Below are positions 63,241 through 64,000 of a stretch of DNA of 64,000 nucleotides, in pieces. Where the stretch lies: assembly GCA_965223245.1 (NCBI GenBank), contig CBDCVY010000013.1:1674001-1738000 (forward strand), given 5' to 3'. How positions within the stretch are numbered: position 1 is the stretch's first letter; each line of letters begins with the position of its first letter. Under the pieces are notes generated by a model. That model searched no databases. It saw nothing but the letters and a program-made list of their open reading frames with translations, and had not been told where the DNA came from. A program made the position numbers and the translations under genes. The stretch is from CBDCVY01 sp965223245 (GTDB lineage: Bacteria; Nitrospinota; Nitrospinia; Nitrospinales; Nitrospinaceae).

Positions 63241-64000
63241 TGCAAATTGACGGAAACAGTGTAATCATGGCTTGTATGGGGGCAGGTACAGGCATTTATT
63301 GGTTCTTTAATGGATTTCAGGAATTAAAATCCAAACGAATTATTCAAAACATTCCTACTTCAAAAATTAATACCGGAGCTGTAGGAACCAATGTTGAAAT
63401 TAAAGGTCGAATCATTTCCGAAGCTGGTAAGCTCGTAACTGCACCAATAAGTGGAATCCCTTGTGTTATCTATTCTCTCGAAATTCAAAAATTAAAGAGA
63501 AATAAAAATTCCTCGTCTTGGGTCAAGATCGATCAATTCTATTCTGACAAGGCTTTTTATGTTGATGATAAGAGTGGCGCCACTGCCTTAGTCTATTTGG
63601 ATGGAGCAAAGATTTCTCGAAAAGGCGCATTAAAAAAATACAAAATCCATTCACGACAGTTTTCAACTATGCCTTCTAGACTAAAAGAATCCTTAAATCA
63701 AAATATTAAAAAACTGAAAAAATTTAAATTTTTTAACGATCCTTCCTGGTATCACTATGGAGAGTATCGTTTTCGGGAATGGTGCTTTAAAGCAGGTGAA
63801 GAATTATATATCCTAGGGCATGCCCAATCCGGGCTAAAACAATTAAAACGACCTAAAACAAAATTCAAAACATTTTTAAAAGCTAAAAAACTAATTGAAA
63901 CAAACCCCGAATATAAATCAAAATATGATACAAATCGGGATGGTTTTTTAGAACCTAATGAATTGGAGCGAGGTGCCAAGTTGCTTGCTGAGCATCTATC
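63241..64000 (+). CDS. GIDE-domain (MUL1-like) membrane protein with EF-hand, 3' end outside window
   Basis: Open from ATG 63241 to the window edge without a stop (253 codons seen); GGGGAG lies 8 bases upstream. N-terminal hydrophobic segment VIMACMGAGTGIYWFF (about 9-24), then the GIDE domain: VGTNVEIKGRIISEAGKLVTAP (about 53-74), ISGIPCVIYSLEIQ and REWCFKAGEELYILGHA (about 178-194). Near 63928-63963 is a canonical EF-hand loop DTNRDGFLEPNE (D-x-N-x-D-G-x-x-E-x-x-E) likely to bind calcium. It is 39 bp after lemA, an operon pair. GIDE proteins are membrane proteins of unclear bacterial role. Confidence 0.85.

Overview
The window is AT-rich (roughly 36-37% GC by eye) chromosomal DNA of a Gram-negative bacterium: it encodes signal peptides, outer-membrane beta-barrels, periplasmic c-type cytochromes, HtrA, a SecA with a zinc tail and a LolCDE-like ABC system. 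The gene set and style (very large MofA-type multicopper oxidases, an ethylbenzene-dehydrogenase-like heme domain fused to cytochrome c, a SPOR-type gene after argS) suggest a marine, Nitrospinota-like organism. This is an inference; no rRNA gene is present to confirm it. No transposase, integrase, phage gene or CRISPR array was seen.

Layout: 1-7.1 kb holds housekeeping genes (SPOR-type partial gene, argS, mscS, type-4 uracil-DNA glycosylase, MoxR ATPase, DUF58, LOG-like protein). 7.1-12.8 kb is a minus-strand operon: thioredoxin-like protein, outer-membrane beta-barrel, ABC ATPase, two FtsX-type permeases and a LolA-like carrier. 13-32 kb is the striking part: two cupredoxin-like proteins, a triheme cytochrome fused to an EB_dh domain, a convergent triheme cytochrome, two nearly identical ~1640-residue multicopper oxidases flanking an ECF sigma factor, a rubrerythrin-like diiron protein and a third cupredoxin-like protein, then an HtrA protease. 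32-45.6 kb is mixed metabolism: APS reductase CysH, orphan EcfT, HD and sirtuin pair, quinone oxidoreductase, CBS protein, SelO, ThiL, two CorC-type transporters, DnaJ-domain protein, a DksA-type protein with a histone-like tail. 45.7-55.5 kb is a minus-strand block with secA, an M23 peptidase, a TPR protein and dnaB-rplI-yybS-rpsR-ssb-rpsF. 55.6-64 kb has an FG-GAP lipoprotein, an oversized solute-binding protein, the initiator tRNA, a ferredoxin, HspQ, HDOD, CBS, LemA and a truncated GIDE-type gene.

The main point of interest is the 13-32 kb redox island. The two oxidases each show three internal repeats (probably six cupredoxin folds), with catalytic copper ligands kept at only one interface and in the order HxxHxH, HCHxxxHxxxxM, HxH, HxH. 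Their DNA is a mosaic of about 700-bp identical blocks and clearly diverged blocks, pointing to gene conversion. Together with periplasmic cupredoxins and cytochromes, they could form an extracytoplasmic metal-oxidising or electron-transfer pathway controlled by the sigma factor. The substrate cannot be determined from sequence; Mn(II) is the best guess by analogy to MofA.
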